Positions 8,662-18,303 of a stretch of DNA of 64,000 nt are shown here, in pieces. Both the position numbers and the translations under genes were made by a program. Source of the stretch: Streptococcus anginosus (lineage in GTDB: Bacteria; Bacillota; Bacilli; Lactobacillales; Streptococcaceae). Under the pieces are notes generated by a model that worked only from the letters and a program-made list of their open reading frames with translations, ran no database searches and was not told the origin of the DNA. Within the stretch, counting starts at the first letter, position 1; each line of letters begins with the position of its first letter. The stretch spans positions 592,501-656,500 of the forward strand of contig NZ_CP012719.1 of NCBI RefSeq assembly GCF_001697145.1, read 5' to 3'.

Positions 8662-8670
8662 AGTGTAGCA
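8662..8670 (-). promoter_or_regulatory. Extended -10 promoter of the phosphoesterase, near-leaderless
   Basis: On the reverse strand TGC TACACT forms an extended -10. It is followed by AGGAGC and then the ATG. AGGAG would be only one base from the ATG, too close for normal SD use, and the transcript would begin at about the ATG. No good -35 is visible. Confidence 0.45.
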
Positions 8671-8766
8671 TATTTGAGGGATAATGAAAAAAATAAATTT
8701 TTCGCCAAAAATCATAGGAAAGTTTAAGTCTTTTGGTGTAAAATAGAAGTAAGTGGAGGTCTGCAG

Positions 8767-9570
8767 ATGATAAAATTAGTAGCATTTGACATAGACGGTA
8801 CATTTCTTCGCTCTGACAATACCTATGATGTGGAGCGCTTTGAGAAAATTTATCGAGCATTGCAAGACAAAGACATAAAAGTGGTCGTCATTTCAGGCAA
8901 TCAGTATGCCCAACTGGCTTCATTTTTTCCAAAATATCAGGAGGAGTTGATCATTGTTTCAGAAAATGGAGCACTAATTTTTGAGGGTGATAAGCTATTA
9001 CGAGAAGCAAAAATTGCTAGAACAGAGATTGAAAAAGTTTTAGATGTGCTTGTGTCAGAAGACTTAGAAAATGCAACAACTCTTTGCGGACTTCATTCTG
9101 CTTATTTGCTCAAGTCAGCACCCAAACAGTACAAAGAAGAAATTGCAATTTATTACCATGCATTGAAAGAAATTTCTAATTTTCAGGATTTGCCAGAAGA
9201 TGATTTTGTCAAATTAGCCTTATTGGTGCCAGAAGAAAAAACAAACCAACTTCTTGAAAAGTTGAATCAAGCTACTGGTCAACTCGTTCAGGCAGTTTCA
9301 AGCGGACACGGTTCAATTAATATTATTCAAAGAGGTGTTCATAAAGGCTCTGCTCTTGAATTCCTTAATCAGCATTTTGATATTTCACCACAGGAGATGA
9401 TGGCTTTTGGCGACGGTGGAAATGACCTAGAAATGCTAGCTTATGTAGGTCACAGCTATGCGATGGCAAATGCTCCTGAAAAGGTCAAGAAAACAGCAAT
9501 GTATCAAGCACCAAGCGATCAAGAATCAGGCGTTTTAGAAATTCTAGAGCGAAAGGTTGTAAAGAGGTGA
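8767..9570 (+). CDS. Cof-type HAD-superfamily phosphatase
   Basis: A 267-residue HAD hydrolase with motif I VAFDIDGTFLRSD (residues 5-17), motif II VVISGNQ, the cap domain, the motif III Lys region HKGSALEFL, and motif IV MAFGDGGNDLEML. Cytoplasmic; sugar-phosphate or cofactor phosphatase activity is usual for the family. GGAGG lies before the ATG and TAAAAT about 15 nt further up serves as -10. It is a second, distinct Cof paralogue in the window (the other is at 326-1135). Confidence 0.9.
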   Translation: MIKLVAFDIDGTFLRSDNTYDVERFEKIYRALQDKDIKVVVISGNQYAQLASFFPKYQEELIIVSENGALIFEGDKLLREAKIARTEIEKVLDVLVSEDLENATTLCGLHSAYLLKSAPKQYKEEIAIYYHALKEISNFQDLPEDDFVKLALLVPEEKTNQLLEKLNQATGQLVQAVSSGHGSINIIQRGVHKGSALEFLNQHFDISPQEMMAFGDGGNDLEMLAYVGHSYAMANAPEKVKKTAMYQAPSDQESGVLEILERKVVKR

Positions 9571-9774
9571 CTATCATGAATGTCATTTTGACGTATCTAA
9601 CCTCTTAATATTTTTAGCCAGACGGCAACCTATCTAACAATCATGTAACAAAGAACGAAATTTCTTGATTCAGAATTAGAAATTTTATACAATAACTATT
9701 ATTGGACTCTGTCAGAAATTAGAAAAAAATACTGACTTGTGATATAATAAAATGATATGTGAAAAGAGGTAAGT

Positions 9775-10870
9775 ATGGATATTTCAGAAATTCGTCAAAA
9801 AATTGACGCAAATCGTGAAAAATTAGCTTCTTTCAGGGGGTCTCTTTGACTTAGAAGGCCTGGAAGAAGAAATTGCAATCTTAGAAAATAAGATGACAGA
9901 ACCTGATTTTTGGGATGATAATATTGCGGCGCAAAAAACATCTCAAGAATTAAACGAACTCAAGCAAACCTATGATAACTTTCAGCAAATGGCTGATTTA
10001 TTTGACGAATCAGAGATTTTGCTTGATTTTTTAGCGGAGGATGATTCTGTACAGGAAGAGTTGGAAGAAAAATTAGCAGAGTTGGAAACAAAAATGACCA
10101 GCTATGAAATGACACTCCTCTTGTCGGAACCTTATGATAATAACAATGCTATCCTTGAAATTCATCCAGGCTCTGGTGGAACAGAAGCTCAAGACTGGGG
10201 GGATATGTTGCTGCGGATGTATACACGCTTTGGCAATGCTCATGGTTTCAAGGTTGAAGTATTGGACTATCAAGCGGGAGATGAAGCGGGGATTAAGTCT
10301 GTTACCTTGTCTTTTGAGGGTCCTCATGCCTATGGTTTGTTGAAGTCTGAAATGGGAGTTCATCGATTGGTACGCATTTCGCCATTTGACTCAGCTAAAC
10401 GTCGTCACACTTCTTTTACTTCAGTGGAAGTCATGCCGGAGTTGGATGACACGATTGAAATTGAGGTGCGAGACGAAGACATCAAGATGGATACTTTCCG
10501 TTCCGGTGGTGCCGGCGGACAAAATGTCAACAAAGTTTCAACTGGTGTTCGTTTAACCCACATACCAACGGGAATTGTGACACAATCCACTGTTGACCGC
10601 ACACAATATGGAAACCGTGATCGGGCAATGAAATTGCTTCAAGCGAAACTCTACCAAATGGAGCAAGAAAAGAAAGCAGCTGAAGTGGATTCCTTAAAGG
10701 GAGACAAAAAAGAAATTTCTTGGGGAAGTCAAATCCGCTCTTATGTCTTTACTCCTTACACGATGGTCAAAGATCATCGGACAGGCTTTGAAGTCGCACA
10801 GGTCGACAAAGTCATGGACGGAGATATTGATGGCTTCATCGATGCCTACTTGAAATGGCGGTTAAACTAA
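9775..10870 (+). CDS. prfB: Peptide chain release factor 2, with programmed +1 frameshift
   Basis: RF2 recognises UGA and UAA and releases the finished peptide. Translation begins at ATG 9775 (AAGAGG upstream) and reaches codon 25, an in-frame TGA at 9847-9849. The preceding AGGGGG TCT CTT TGA C is the classic autoregulatory +1 site: an internal SD-like AGGGGG three bases before CTT-TGA. Skipping T9847 continues as [15 protein letters not shown] to TAA 10870, giving a 364-residue protein. The GGQ loop appears as [20 protein letters not shown] and the anticodon-mimic region as [19 protein letters not shown]. Followed by ftsEX, as is common in Firmicutes. Confidence 0.97.
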
Positions 10871-10974
10871 ACATTAAATTTACGAGAGTGGTGCAGACAA
10901 TTGTAATTGCAATGCAATCATAGTTTCCTCTCCCACTCCCTCAACTATCTTACGAAAGGAACTCTTAACAATAA

Positions 10975-11667
10975 ATGTCAATTATTGAAATGAGAGATGT
11001 TGTCAAAAAGTATGACAACGGGACAACAGCCCTGCGTGGTGTGTCCATTGAAGTAGAGCCAGGAGAATTCACCTATATTGTAGGTCCTTCTGGAGCAGGG
11101 AAATCAACTTTTATTCGATTATTGTATCGTGAAGTGAAAGTTGATAAGGGAAGTCTGCAAGTTGCTGGCTTTAATCTTGCTAAAATTAAAAAACGCGATA
11201 TTCCAATGTTGCGTCGTAATGTTGGCGTCGTTTTCCAAGACTATAAGTTGCTACCCAAAAAGACAGTCTATGAAAATATCGCCTACGCTATGGAAGTTAT
11301 TGGAGAACGCCGTCGGAATATCAAAAAGCGCGTTATGGAAGTGTTGGATTTGGTTGGTTTAAAACACAAAGTCCGTTCATTTCCAAATGAACTCTCAGGA
11401 GGGGAGCAGCAGCGAATTGCCATTGCTCGTGCGATTGTGAACAATCCTAAAGTTTTGATTGCCGATGAGCCGACAGGAAATTTGGACCCAGATAATTCGT
11501 GGGAAATCATGAATCTACTGGAACGAATTAACCTGCAAGGGACGACTGTTCTAATGGCGACCCACAATAGCCAAATTGTAAATACTTTGCGTCACCGCGT
11601 TATTGCCATCGAAAATGGTCGTGTGGTGCGTGATGAAGCAAAAGGAGAATACGGATACGATGAATAG
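10975..11667 (+). CDS. ftsE: Cell-division ABC ATPase FtsE
   Basis: A 230-residue ABC ATPase with Walker A VGPSGAGKSTF (residues 36-46), Q-loop VFQDYKLL, signature LSGGEQQRIAIARA, Walker B VLIADEPTGNLD and H-loop ATHN. With FtsX it forms the complex that activates peptidoglycan hydrolases such as PcsB at the septum in streptococci. AAGGAAC lies before the ATG. It overlaps ftsX by eight bases, so the pair is translationally coupled. The 104-bp gap after prfB contains GAGTGG and CCACTC, which could form a long-loop stem, but no clear terminator. Confidence 0.97.
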   Translation: MSIIEMRDVVKKYDNGTTALRGVSIEVEPGEFTYIVGPSGAGKSTFIRLLYREVKVDKGSLQVAGFNLAKIKKRDIPMLRRNVGVVFQDYKLLPKKTVYENIAYAMEVIGERRRNIKKRVMEVLDLVGLKHKVRSFPNELSGGEQQRIAIARAIVNNPKVLIADEPTGNLDPDNSWEIMNLLERINLQGTTVLMATHNSQIVNTLRHRVIAIENGRVVRDEAKGEYGYDE

Positions 11668-12586
11668 TAGATTTTTAAGTCACCTGCTTGAATCGCTCAA
11701 AAGTTTGAAGCGAAATGGTTGGATGACAGTTGCTGCAGTCAGCTCCGTGATGATTACACTAGGGTTAGTCGCAATCTTTGTGTCAGTCATTTTAAACACG
11801 GCGAAGCTAGCAACAGATATTGAAAATAATGTGCGGGTTATGGTCTATATGCGACCAGATACAGCGGACAATGAAGAGACCATTACAAAAGAAGGTCAAA
11901 CAGTCAAAAATGAGGACTACCATAAGGTATATGATTCCCTCAACAAAATGTCAAATGTGAAATCAGTAACATTTTCTAGCAAGCAAGAACAATTAAAGAA
12001 ACTAACAGAAGTCATGGGTAAAGATTGGAAACTCTTTGAAGGAGATGCCAATCCCCTGCATGACGCTTATATTGTCGATACAACTGACCCCAAATACGTT
12101 ACCTCTGTAGCAAACAATGCGAAGAAAGTGGAAGGGGTCTCTGAAGTAGAGTACGGTGGAGCCAATACAAAACGTATTTTTGCGTTAGCTAATTTTATCC
12201 GTACGTGGGGAATTGTAGGAGCGCTCCTCTTAGTCTTTATTGCTGTTTTCTTGATTTCAAATACTATTCGGATTACGATTATTTCGCGCAGTCGTGAAAT
12301 TCAAATCATGCGTCTGGTGGGAGCAAAAAACAGTTACATTCGAGGTCCGTTCTTGTTAGAAGGAGCTTGGATTGGCTTGCTTGGAGCAGTTGTTCCAGCT
12401 GGCTTGGTCTATTTTATTTACGAAATGGCCTACAAGTCATTTAATCCATCTCTTGCTAGTCAAAATCTTTCAATGATTGTACCAAAAACCTTTATTCCAT
12501 TGATGATTTCCTTCCTTTTTGTAGTAGGAATTATCATCGGAGCATTTGGCTCGGTTCTCTCAATGAGACGATTCTTGAAAATTTAA
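11660..12586 (+). CDS. ftsX: Cell-division membrane protein FtsX
   Basis: A 308-residue polytopic protein with an N-terminal transmembrane helix (VAAVSSVMITLGLVAIFVSV), a large extracellular loop of about 130 residues and three C-terminal helices (ALLLVFIAVFLISN; GLLGAVVPAGLVYFIY; PLMISFLFVVGIIIGAFGS), the standard FtsX layout. The cytoplasmic motif SRSREIQIMRLVGA couples to FtsE. The start MNSRFLSHLLESLKSLKRNG at 11660 fits the family and gives a conventional overlap with ftsE; the open frame begins 57 bp earlier without support. Confidence 0.97.
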   Translation: MNSRFLSHLLESLKSLKRNGWMTVAAVSSVMITLGLVAIFVSVILNTAKLATDIENNVRVMVYMRPDTADNEETITKEGQTVKNEDYHKVYDSLNKMSNVKSVTFSSKQEQLKKLTEVMGKDWKLFEGDANPLHDAYIVDTTDPKYVTSVANNAKKVEGVSEVEYGGANTKRIFALANFIRTWGIVGALLLVFIAVFLISNTIRITIISRSREIQIMRLVGAKNSYIRGPFLLEGAWIGLLGAVVPAGLVYFIYEMAYKSFNPSLASQNLSMIVPKTFIPLMISFLFVVGIIIGAFGSVLSMRRFLKI

Positions 12587-12606
12587 AAAAGAAGTGATAA
12601 TAAAAA

Positions 12607-12680
12607 CCCTATTGAACCCTGACCTGAAAGTTAGACAGAAAAATCTAACTTTTGAGATGCAGTTCATTTAGGGCTTTTTT
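12607..12680 (+). terminator. ftsX terminator with an IS-end remnant in its loop
   Basis: The outer arms CCCTATTGAAC (12607-12617) and GTTCATTTAGGG (12662-12673) followed by a T run form a rho-independent terminator. Its loop holds about 44 bp with an inner stem AAAGTTAGA / TCTAACTTT separated by CAGAAAAA. That inner part is nearly the same as the left end of the IS at 23,345 (AAAGTTAGACAGAAAA...TCTAACTTTT). It looks like a degenerate IS end or a small palindromic derivative sitting in the terminator. Confidence 0.65.
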
Positions 12681-13314
12681 AATGCAAAAATGGATTAAAC
12701 ATTTTTTCATGGACAATGGTGGTTTGAGGACCATGACCAGGGTAAACATCATAATCAGGCAAGGTCAGCAACTCGTTTTTGATGCTAGAAATGAGTTGTT
12801 CTATATTTCCAGTATAGAGGTCCGTTCGACCAATTGATTCGCAGAATAAAGCATCGCCAGTTAAAATAAAGTGCTCGTTAGGAAAGATGATTGAAACACC
12901 ACCGATTGAATGTCCTGGTGTTGGTACGGCGTAAAAATAAAAATCATCTAGACTGTAAGGACTATGATAGTCAAAAAAGACATCGGCAGGCTGGAGAATG
13001 ATGTTATCAATATCTTGGTGGCGAGCTAGTCCAGATAGATTATACTCCGGAGTGTAAAGCCAAGTTGCTTCACTTTCAGCGACATAGACAGGTGGATGTC
13101 CAAAATATTGACGAACTAAATCAACACTCATAATATGATCGTAATGAGTATGGGTCAGCAAAATAGCTGTAATTGGCTTATTGATTTCTTGGATTTTTGC
13201 TGCAATTTTATCCCAGTCACTACCCGGATCAACTATGATGAGGTGATGCTCATTTTCTAAATAATAAGTATTTTCATATGCTTGAGCGTTTAAAGTTTTA
13301 TGAATTGTTATCAT
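12679..13314 (-). CDS. Metallo-beta-lactamase-fold hydrolase (glyoxalase II-like)
   Basis: A 211-residue MBL-fold protein with the metal motif LLTHTHYDHIMS (HxHxDH, residues 55-66), the further ligands in PTPGHSIGG and LTGDALF, and the C-terminal VYPGHGPQTT. These are the marks of the YcbL/glyoxalase II-like group that hydrolyses thioesters such as S-lactoylglutathione analogues; the substrate is unproven. The ATG at 13314 is chosen because AAGGAG precedes it and the longer frame has no RBS. It is convergent with ftsX and probably shares the terminator at 12,607-12,680. Confidence 0.88.
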   Translation of the reverse strand: MITIHKTLNAQAYENTYYLENEHHLIIVDPGSDWDKIAAKIQEINKPITAILLTHTHYDHIMSVDLVRQYFGHPPVYVAESEATWLYTPEYNLSGLARHQDIDNIILQPADVFFDYHSPYSLDDFYFYAVPTPGHSIGGVSIIFPNEHFILTGDALFCESIGRTDLYTGNIEQLISSIKNELLTLPDYDVYPGHGPQTTIVHEKMFNPFLH

Positions 13315-13432
13315 GAGAACTCCTTTCACTTCATAGTTTAGCAAAAAATACGAAAAATGACATAAAAGAAATATCAAGCTATTTATCAAGGGAAAATAAG
13401 GCATAAAACGTGATACGAAATAGTTGGATTTA

Positions 13433-13441
13433 TGGTATAAT
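13433..13441 (+). promoter_or_regulatory. Extended -10 promoter of dinG, near-leaderless
   Basis: TGG TATAAT (13433-13441) is followed by nine AT-rich bases and then the dinG ATG at 13451. No SD occurs in between, and the expected transcription start falls within about three bases of the ATG. Confidence 0.6.
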
Positions 13442-13450
13442 TTTTCTAAT

Positions 13451-15910
13451 ATGACACAAGAAAAAAGAAAATATGCTGTGGTGGATTTAGAGGCGACGAG
13501 TGCCAGCAGCAACGCTAAGATTATTCAAGTCGGGATTGTGCTGATTGAAAATGGTCAGATTGTCAAAACTTATGAAACCGATGTGAATCCTCATGAAAAG
13601 TTAGATCCTCATATTCGCCAATTGACAGGATTGACAGATAAGCGATTGAGAAAGGCGCCAGACTTTTCTCAAGTGGCTCGTGAGATTTATGAGTTGATTG
13701 AAGATGCCATTTTTGTGGCGCATAATGTGAAATTTGATGCTAATTTATTAGCAGAAGCTCTCTTTTGGGAAGGATTTGAATTGGTGACTCCGAGGGTAGA
13801 TACGGTAGAGCTTGCACAAGTCTTTTTCCCAACGTTTGAAAAATACAATCTAGGAATATTATGTGAGCAGTTAGATATTCCTTTGAAACATGCGCATACA
13901 GCACTTGCGGATGCCTCAGCAACGGCTACATTATTTTTAAAAATACAAGAAAAAATTCAAAAACTTCCAAAAGAATTGGTAGAGTATTTGTTGAAATTTT
14001 CGGATAGTTTGATTTACGAATCACGCTTAGCGATAGAAGATGCTTTTAACCAAATGTCGGACATAACTTGCCGTGATTTGATGAAGTGGCAGGGAATTTT
14101 TCTTCGAAAAAGTAAAAAAATCCAAAAAGCGAGGAAATTGTCTAAAAATTTCACTCACAACATCAATTTGCTGGATTTAGAGGAGCGAAAAGAACAAGAT
14201 GAGTTTGCACATGATGTGGAACAGGCTTTGAAAAGTCAGCAACCAAGTTTTTTACAAGCTCAGACAGGTTTAGGCAAGACCTATGGTTACTTGCTTCCTG
14301 CTTTGGCTCAAACGAGCAAGCAAATTCTGGTAACAGTTCCTACGAAAGTGTTGCAGGACCAGATTGTGGCAAATGAAGGACAAAAGTTAGAAGAAATCTT
14401 TCATCTTTCTGTTCATAGCTTGAAAAGTCCTGCCAATTATTTGAAGCTTGACTTCTTTTATGACAGTTTGCAGCGGGTAGATGACAATCGTTTGGTCAAT
14501 CGTTGCAAGATGTTGCTTTTAGTTTGGCTCACAGAAACAGAATCTGGTGATTTGGATGAAATTGGTCAACGGCATCGCTATCAGACCTATTTTCAACAGG
14601 TGCTTCATGATGGAAAGTTGAGCAAAAAATCCCTCTTTTATGGTGCAGATTTTTGGCAAAAAGGTCAAGAAAAGTCCAAACGCAGTCGTGTATTAGTGAC
14701 CAATCATGCTTATTTTTTGACGCGGTTAGAAGATGATAAATCCATTGTGGAGAATCGGCTTTTGATTGTGGATGAAGCTCAGAAGTTGTTTTTAGCTTTG
14801 GAAAATCTCTCTCGAAAATCCCTCAATATGACAAAATGCTTGCAACAAATTCAATCAGAACTTGAAACAACAGATACCATTTTGCAACGTCGGTTAATAG
14901 AGGACATTCAATTTGAATTGACTCATGCGATGGAACAATTCCAATGTTACAAGAAGAATGAGCTAACGAAAGAAACTTGTTCCAAACTTCGACAAGATTT
15001 ATCAGAGTTAGATCAAAGCACTCTTGCTGATTTACGCACTATTTTTGCCACAAAATACGACCAGTTCTGGTTAAAAGAAGAGCGATTTGATGACTATCGA
15101 GTGACGATGTTGGAAGCCGCTTGCCTAGAAGTGCTAGATTTTCGAGCTTTGCTGCCTGAAGAAGTTCAAGTCTTATTCGTTTCAGCCACGCTTGAAATCA
15201 GTAAAAAAGTGCATTTAGCGCATTTACTTGGTTTTGAAAATGCACCATTTTATCAGTTACCACAAAAGCAGAAATATCAGCAGAAAATATGGTTGGATAA
15301 GGATTTTCCAAATGTTGTAGACTTGGATGTGGACACTTATGCAGAATTGATTGTCAAATGGGTTCATAAATTAGCTACTCAGGAAGTTCCACTTCTCGTT
15401 TTATTCACATCGAAAGCGTTGTTGTTAGCTGTTTCGGAACGTTTGCGCTTGCCACACTTAGCCCAGTATAAGAATGGTGAAGCCGCTAATATTAAACGAC
15501 GTTTTGATAGAGGGGAAAGTAGTATTTTACTAGGAGCGGGTAGCTTTTGGGAAGGGACAGATTTTTCTAGTCAGAAACAAATGATTGAAGTTATTACGCG
15601 AATCCCTTTTGATAATCCGAGTGATTTCTTTACGCAGAAGCTCAATCGCAAATTGCGGCAAGAAGGTAAGAATCCTTTTTATGATTATAGCTTACCTGTT
15701 GCGATTTTACGGATAAAACAGGCTTTAGGACGTACAATTCGACACCAAGAGCAGCAATCAGCAGTCGTTATTTTAGACAATCGCATTTTAACCAAACGAT
15801 ATGGACGCCAAATTCAAACAGCTCTGGAAAAAGTTGCTCCACTATCCATCACAAGTATGAAACAAATTCCAAAAGAGATGGAGCAATTTTTGAAGAAGGA
15901 AACGATGTAA
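13451..15910 (+). CDS. dinG: DinG-type ATP-dependent helicase with N-terminal exonuclease domain
   Basis: An 819-residue protein. Residues 1-165 form a DEDDh 3'-5' exonuclease (VVDLEATSAS, FVAHNVKFDANLL, HTALADASATA). From about residue 250 follows an XPD/DinG superfamily 2 helicase: Walker A AQTGLGKTYGYLLP, DEAH-like IVDEAQKLF, VSATLEIS, LGAGSFWEGTDF and the arginine-finger motif QALGRTIRHQEQQ. The four Fe-S cysteines of E. coli DinG are not evident in the expected place, as in other Gram-positive DinG/ExoX-helicase fusions. Such proteins act on DNA or nucleic acids during repair; the substrate here is inferred. The start MTQEKRKYAVVDLEAT is typical, and there is no SD (see promoter). Confidence 0.93.
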   Translation: MTQEKRKYAVVDLEATSASSNAKIIQVGIVLIENGQIVKTYETDVNPHEKLDPHIRQLTGLTDKRLRKAPDFSQVAREIYELIEDAIFVAHNVKFDANLLAEALFWEGFELVTPRVDTVELAQVFFPTFEKYNLGILCEQLDIPLKHAHTALADASATATLFLKIQEKIQKLPKELVEYLLKFSDSLIYESRLAIEDAFNQMSDITCRDLMKWQGIFLRKSKKIQKARKLSKNFTHNINLLDLEERKEQDEFAHDVEQALKSQQPSFLQAQTGLGKTYGYLLPALAQTSKQILVTVPTKVLQDQIVANEGQKLEEIFHLSVHSLKSPANYLKLDFFYDSLQRVDDNRLVNRCKMLLLVWLTETESGDLDEIGQRHRYQTYFQQVLHDGKLSKKSLFYGADFWQKGQEKSKRSRVLVTNHAYFLTRLEDDKSIVENRLLIVDEAQKLFLALENLSRKSLNMTKCLQQIQSELETTDTILQRRLIEDIQFELTHAMEQFQCYKKNELTKETCSKLRQDLSELDQSTLADLRTIFATKYDQFWLKEERFDDYRVTMLEAACLEVLDFRALLPEEVQVLFVSATLEISKKVHLAHLLGFENAPFYQLPQKQKYQQKIWLDKDFPNVVDLDVDTYAELIVKWVHKLATQEVPLLVLFTSKALLLAVSERLRLPHLAQYKNGEAANIKRRFDRGESSILLGAGSFWEGTDFSSQKQMIEVITRIPFDNPSDFFTQKLNRKLRQEGKNPFYDYSLPVAILRIKQALGRTIRHQEQQSAVVILDNRILTKRYGRQIQTALEKVAPLSITSMKQIPKEMEQFLKKETM

Positions 15911-15926
15911 CTTCAATTTATGAATG

Positions 15927-15955
15927 ACTCAGTTCAAAGTAAACTGAGTTTTTTT
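15927..15955 (+). terminator. Terminator after dinG
   Basis: An 8-bp stem ACTCAGTT / AACTGAGT with a short loop is followed by seven T. Confidence 0.85.
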
Positions 15956-16030
15956 GTTAAAAATACTGATTTTCTCTGCTGCTAGTTTTAAATTTTGTTA
16001 TAATAGAAACACAAAGAAAGAAGGTTCAAT

Positions 16031-17011
16031 ATGTATCAAAAATATCTTCCAGGGATTGGTTTTGCTTTTGTATTAGCGGCAGTAGCAACCGTCTTGGGAA
16101 ATTTCTTTCCCTTGATTGGCTCCAGCGTTTTTGCCATTCTTTTGGGAATTTTAGCCAATAATCTTTTTCATATAAAAAAGACTTATCATGCTGGTTTAGC
16201 TTATTCAGGTAAGAAATTACTGCAATATTCCATTATTTTGCTGGGGTTCAGCATGTCCATTGGTCGTGTCTCTGCTACGGGTATTTCCTCATTAAAGATT
16301 AGTATTTTAACGATTCTCATCGCCTTTCTTTCAGCTTATGTGGTAGGTCGTTTGTTGGGGATGGGTAAAGTTTTAACCACTTTGATTGGGTTCGGGACTG
16401 CTATTTGTGGTGGTTCTGCCATTGCAGCAGCTTCACCGATTTTAGAAGCAAAAGATGAAGAGATTGCTTTATCTATTTCTACAATTTTCTTTTTTAACAT
16501 TTTAGCGGTCTTTATTTTCCCTTTTTTGGGACATCTCATGCATATGAATGATGCGACATTTGGAACTTGGGCAGGAACAGCTATCAATGATACATCATCT
16601 GTTGTAGCAGCAGGATACACTTACAGTCAGTCGGCGGGAGATTTGGCAACGATTGTCAAACTAAGTCGTGCTTTGATGATTGTACCAGCCTGTCTCATCT
16701 TTGCAGGAGTCCGATATATACGCTCACAAAACAGTCATCAAAAAGTTGATTTAAAGAAAATTTTCCCGTGGTTTATTCTGTGGTTTGTTGTGGCGTCTAT
16801 TGTTACTAGTGTTGGGATTTTTCCAAGTTTGCTCGTTCCTGCAACGAAGTTCTTGTCACAGTGGCTCATGGCAATGGCTCTTGCTGGAATTGGTGCAAGA
16901 GTATCCTTTGGGCAATTTAGAAAAGCAGGCGCAGCGCCGTTGTTGACAGGAGCATTTGCTTGGTTTGCAGTTGCTGTATCTAGCTTAATTATTCAATACT
17001 TTTTCTCATAA
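16031..17011 (+). CDS. YeiH/UPF0324 family membrane protein
   Basis: A 326-residue integral membrane protein with about ten hydrophobic helices and the family motif FGTAICGGSAIAAASPIL near residue 130 and AGTAINDTSSVVAAG near residue 180. Members are annotated as putative sulfate exporters on weak evidence. AAGAAGG lies before the ATG, and a TATAAT about 30 nt further up gives its own promoter after the dinG terminator. The last helices (MAMALAGIGARVSFGQFRKAG) also match the family. Confidence 0.88.
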   Translation: MYQKYLPGIGFAFVLAAVATVLGNFFPLIGSSVFAILLGILANNLFHIKKTYHAGLAYSGKKLLQYSIILLGFSMSIGRVSATGISSLKISILTILIAFLSAYVVGRLLGMGKVLTTLIGFGTAICGGSAIAAASPILEAKDEEIALSISTIFFFNILAVFIFPFLGHLMHMNDATFGTWAGTAINDTSSVVAAGYTYSQSAGDLATIVKLSRALMIVPACLIFAGVRYIRSQNSHQKVDLKKIFPWFILWFVVASIVTSVGIFPSLLVPATKFLSQWLMAMALAGIGARVSFGQFRKAGAAPLLTGAFAWFAVAVSSLIIQYFFS

Positions 17012-17058
17012 AAGTGCTTTAAAAGTGACTGACATTTATTACGTATGTTGGAGGAGAT

Positions 17059-18291
17059 ATGCCTTATCAAAAACGCTCGATTGATTCACGAGTGGACTAT
17101 AGTTTAATATTACCGGTATTTTGTTTGCTTTTTATTGGTGTTGTAGCCATTTATATCGCTGTTAGTCATGATTATCCAAAAAATGTTTGGCCAATTGTAG
17201 GGCAGCAGATTGCCTGGATTGCTCTAGGGACAGTTATCAGTCTGGTTATCATGCTATTCAATACAAAATTTCTTTGGCAAATCACGCCATACTTATATGT
17301 GTTCGGATTGGCATTGATGGTGCTACCACTTATTTTTTATAGTTCAGAATTAGTCGCTTCAACAGGAGCAAAAAACTGGGTGACTATAGGACATGTGACC
17401 TTGTTTCAACCATCTGAATTTATGAAAATTTCTTATATTCTGATGTTGTCACGAGTTGTTGTCAATTTTTTACAGCGCCATAAAGATAGAGAGCGAACAA
17501 TTCAATTAGACTTTTTTCTGATTTTTGAATTAGCACTTTATACCTTGCCTGTCCTGATTTTGTTGGCATTGCAGAGTGACCTAGGGACAGCTTTAGTTTT
17601 TATTGCAATCTTTTCAGGAATTGTCCTCTTATCAGGTGTGTCTTGGAAAATCATTGTACCAGTTGTTTTGACCGTTCTGATTGTAGGCGGTGGCTTTTTA
17701 CTTATCTTCATTTCAAAAGACGGGCGAGCTTTTTTGCACCAAATTGGGATGCCAACTTATCAGATTAATCGAATTTTGGCTTGGCTGAACCCATTTGACT
17801 ATGCCCAAACAACCACTTATCAACAGGCACAAGGTCAAATAGCAATTGGTAGCGGTGGTCTCTGGGGACAAGGGTTTAATGTATCCAATCTATTGGTGCC
17901 TGTACGTGAAAGTGATATGATTTTTACTGTCATTGCAGAGGATTTTGGTTTTGTCGGTGCAACGGTTGTGATTGCCTTGTATCTGCTCTTGATTTATCGC
18001 ATGCTAAAAATTACGCTGAAATCAAATAATCAATTTTATACATATATTTCAACCGGTTTCATCATGATGCTGCTCTTTCATATTTTTGAAAATATCGGAG
18101 CAGTAACAGGGATTTTGCCTTTGACAGGGATTCCGCTTCCATTCATTTCTCAAGGTGGATCTTCCATTATTAGTAATTTAATCGGGGTCGGGCTCTTACT
18201 TTCAATGAGTTATCAAAATAATCTCACAGATGAAAAAAAGATACGCTATCCTCAAAGACGTAAAAAAGTGGTTTTAAAACGATTAAAATAA
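17059..18291 (+). CDS. rodA: Peptidoglycan glycosyltransferase RodA
   Basis: A 410-residue SEDS-family polymerase with ten predicted helices. The conserved blocks are TGAKNWVTIGHVTLFQPSE (containing the QPSE site), LQSDLGTALVF with the catalytic-region Asp, GQIAIGSGGLWGQG, ESDMIFTVIAEDFGF and the final TGIPLPFISQGGSSI. RodA polymerises glycan strands for peripheral (elongation) growth together with a class B PBP. GGAGG stands before the ATG at 17059. Its place before a DJ-1 protein, an HAD phosphatase, gyrB and ezrA is the streptococcal order, supporting RodA over FtsW. The C-terminus is rich in Lys and Arg. Confidence 0.94.
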   Translation: MPYQKRSIDSRVDYSLILPVFCLLFIGVVAIYIAVSHDYPKNVWPIVGQQIAWIALGTVISLVIMLFNTKFLWQITPYLYVFGLALMVLPLIFYSSELVASTGAKNWVTIGHVTLFQPSEFMKISYILMLSRVVVNFLQRHKDRERTIQLDFFLIFELALYTLPVLILLALQSDLGTALVFIAIFSGIVLLSGVSWKIIVPVVLTVLIVGGGFLLIFISKDGRAFLHQIGMPTYQINRILAWLNPFDYAQTTTYQQAQGQIAIGSGGLWGQGFNVSNLLVPVRESDMIFTVIAEDFGFVGATVVIALYLLLIYRMLKITLKSNNQFYTYISTGFIMMLLFHIFENIGAVTGILPLTGIPLPFISQGGSSIISNLIGVGLLLSMSYQNNLTDEKKIRYPQRRKKVVLKRLK

Positions 18292-18303
18292 AGGAGAAGA
18301 AAA

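Noticed and set aside
10871..10974. Riboswitch or terminator between prfB and ftsE
   Set aside because: GAGTGG and CCACTC can pair, but the loop is over 30 bases and there is no T run or known motif.
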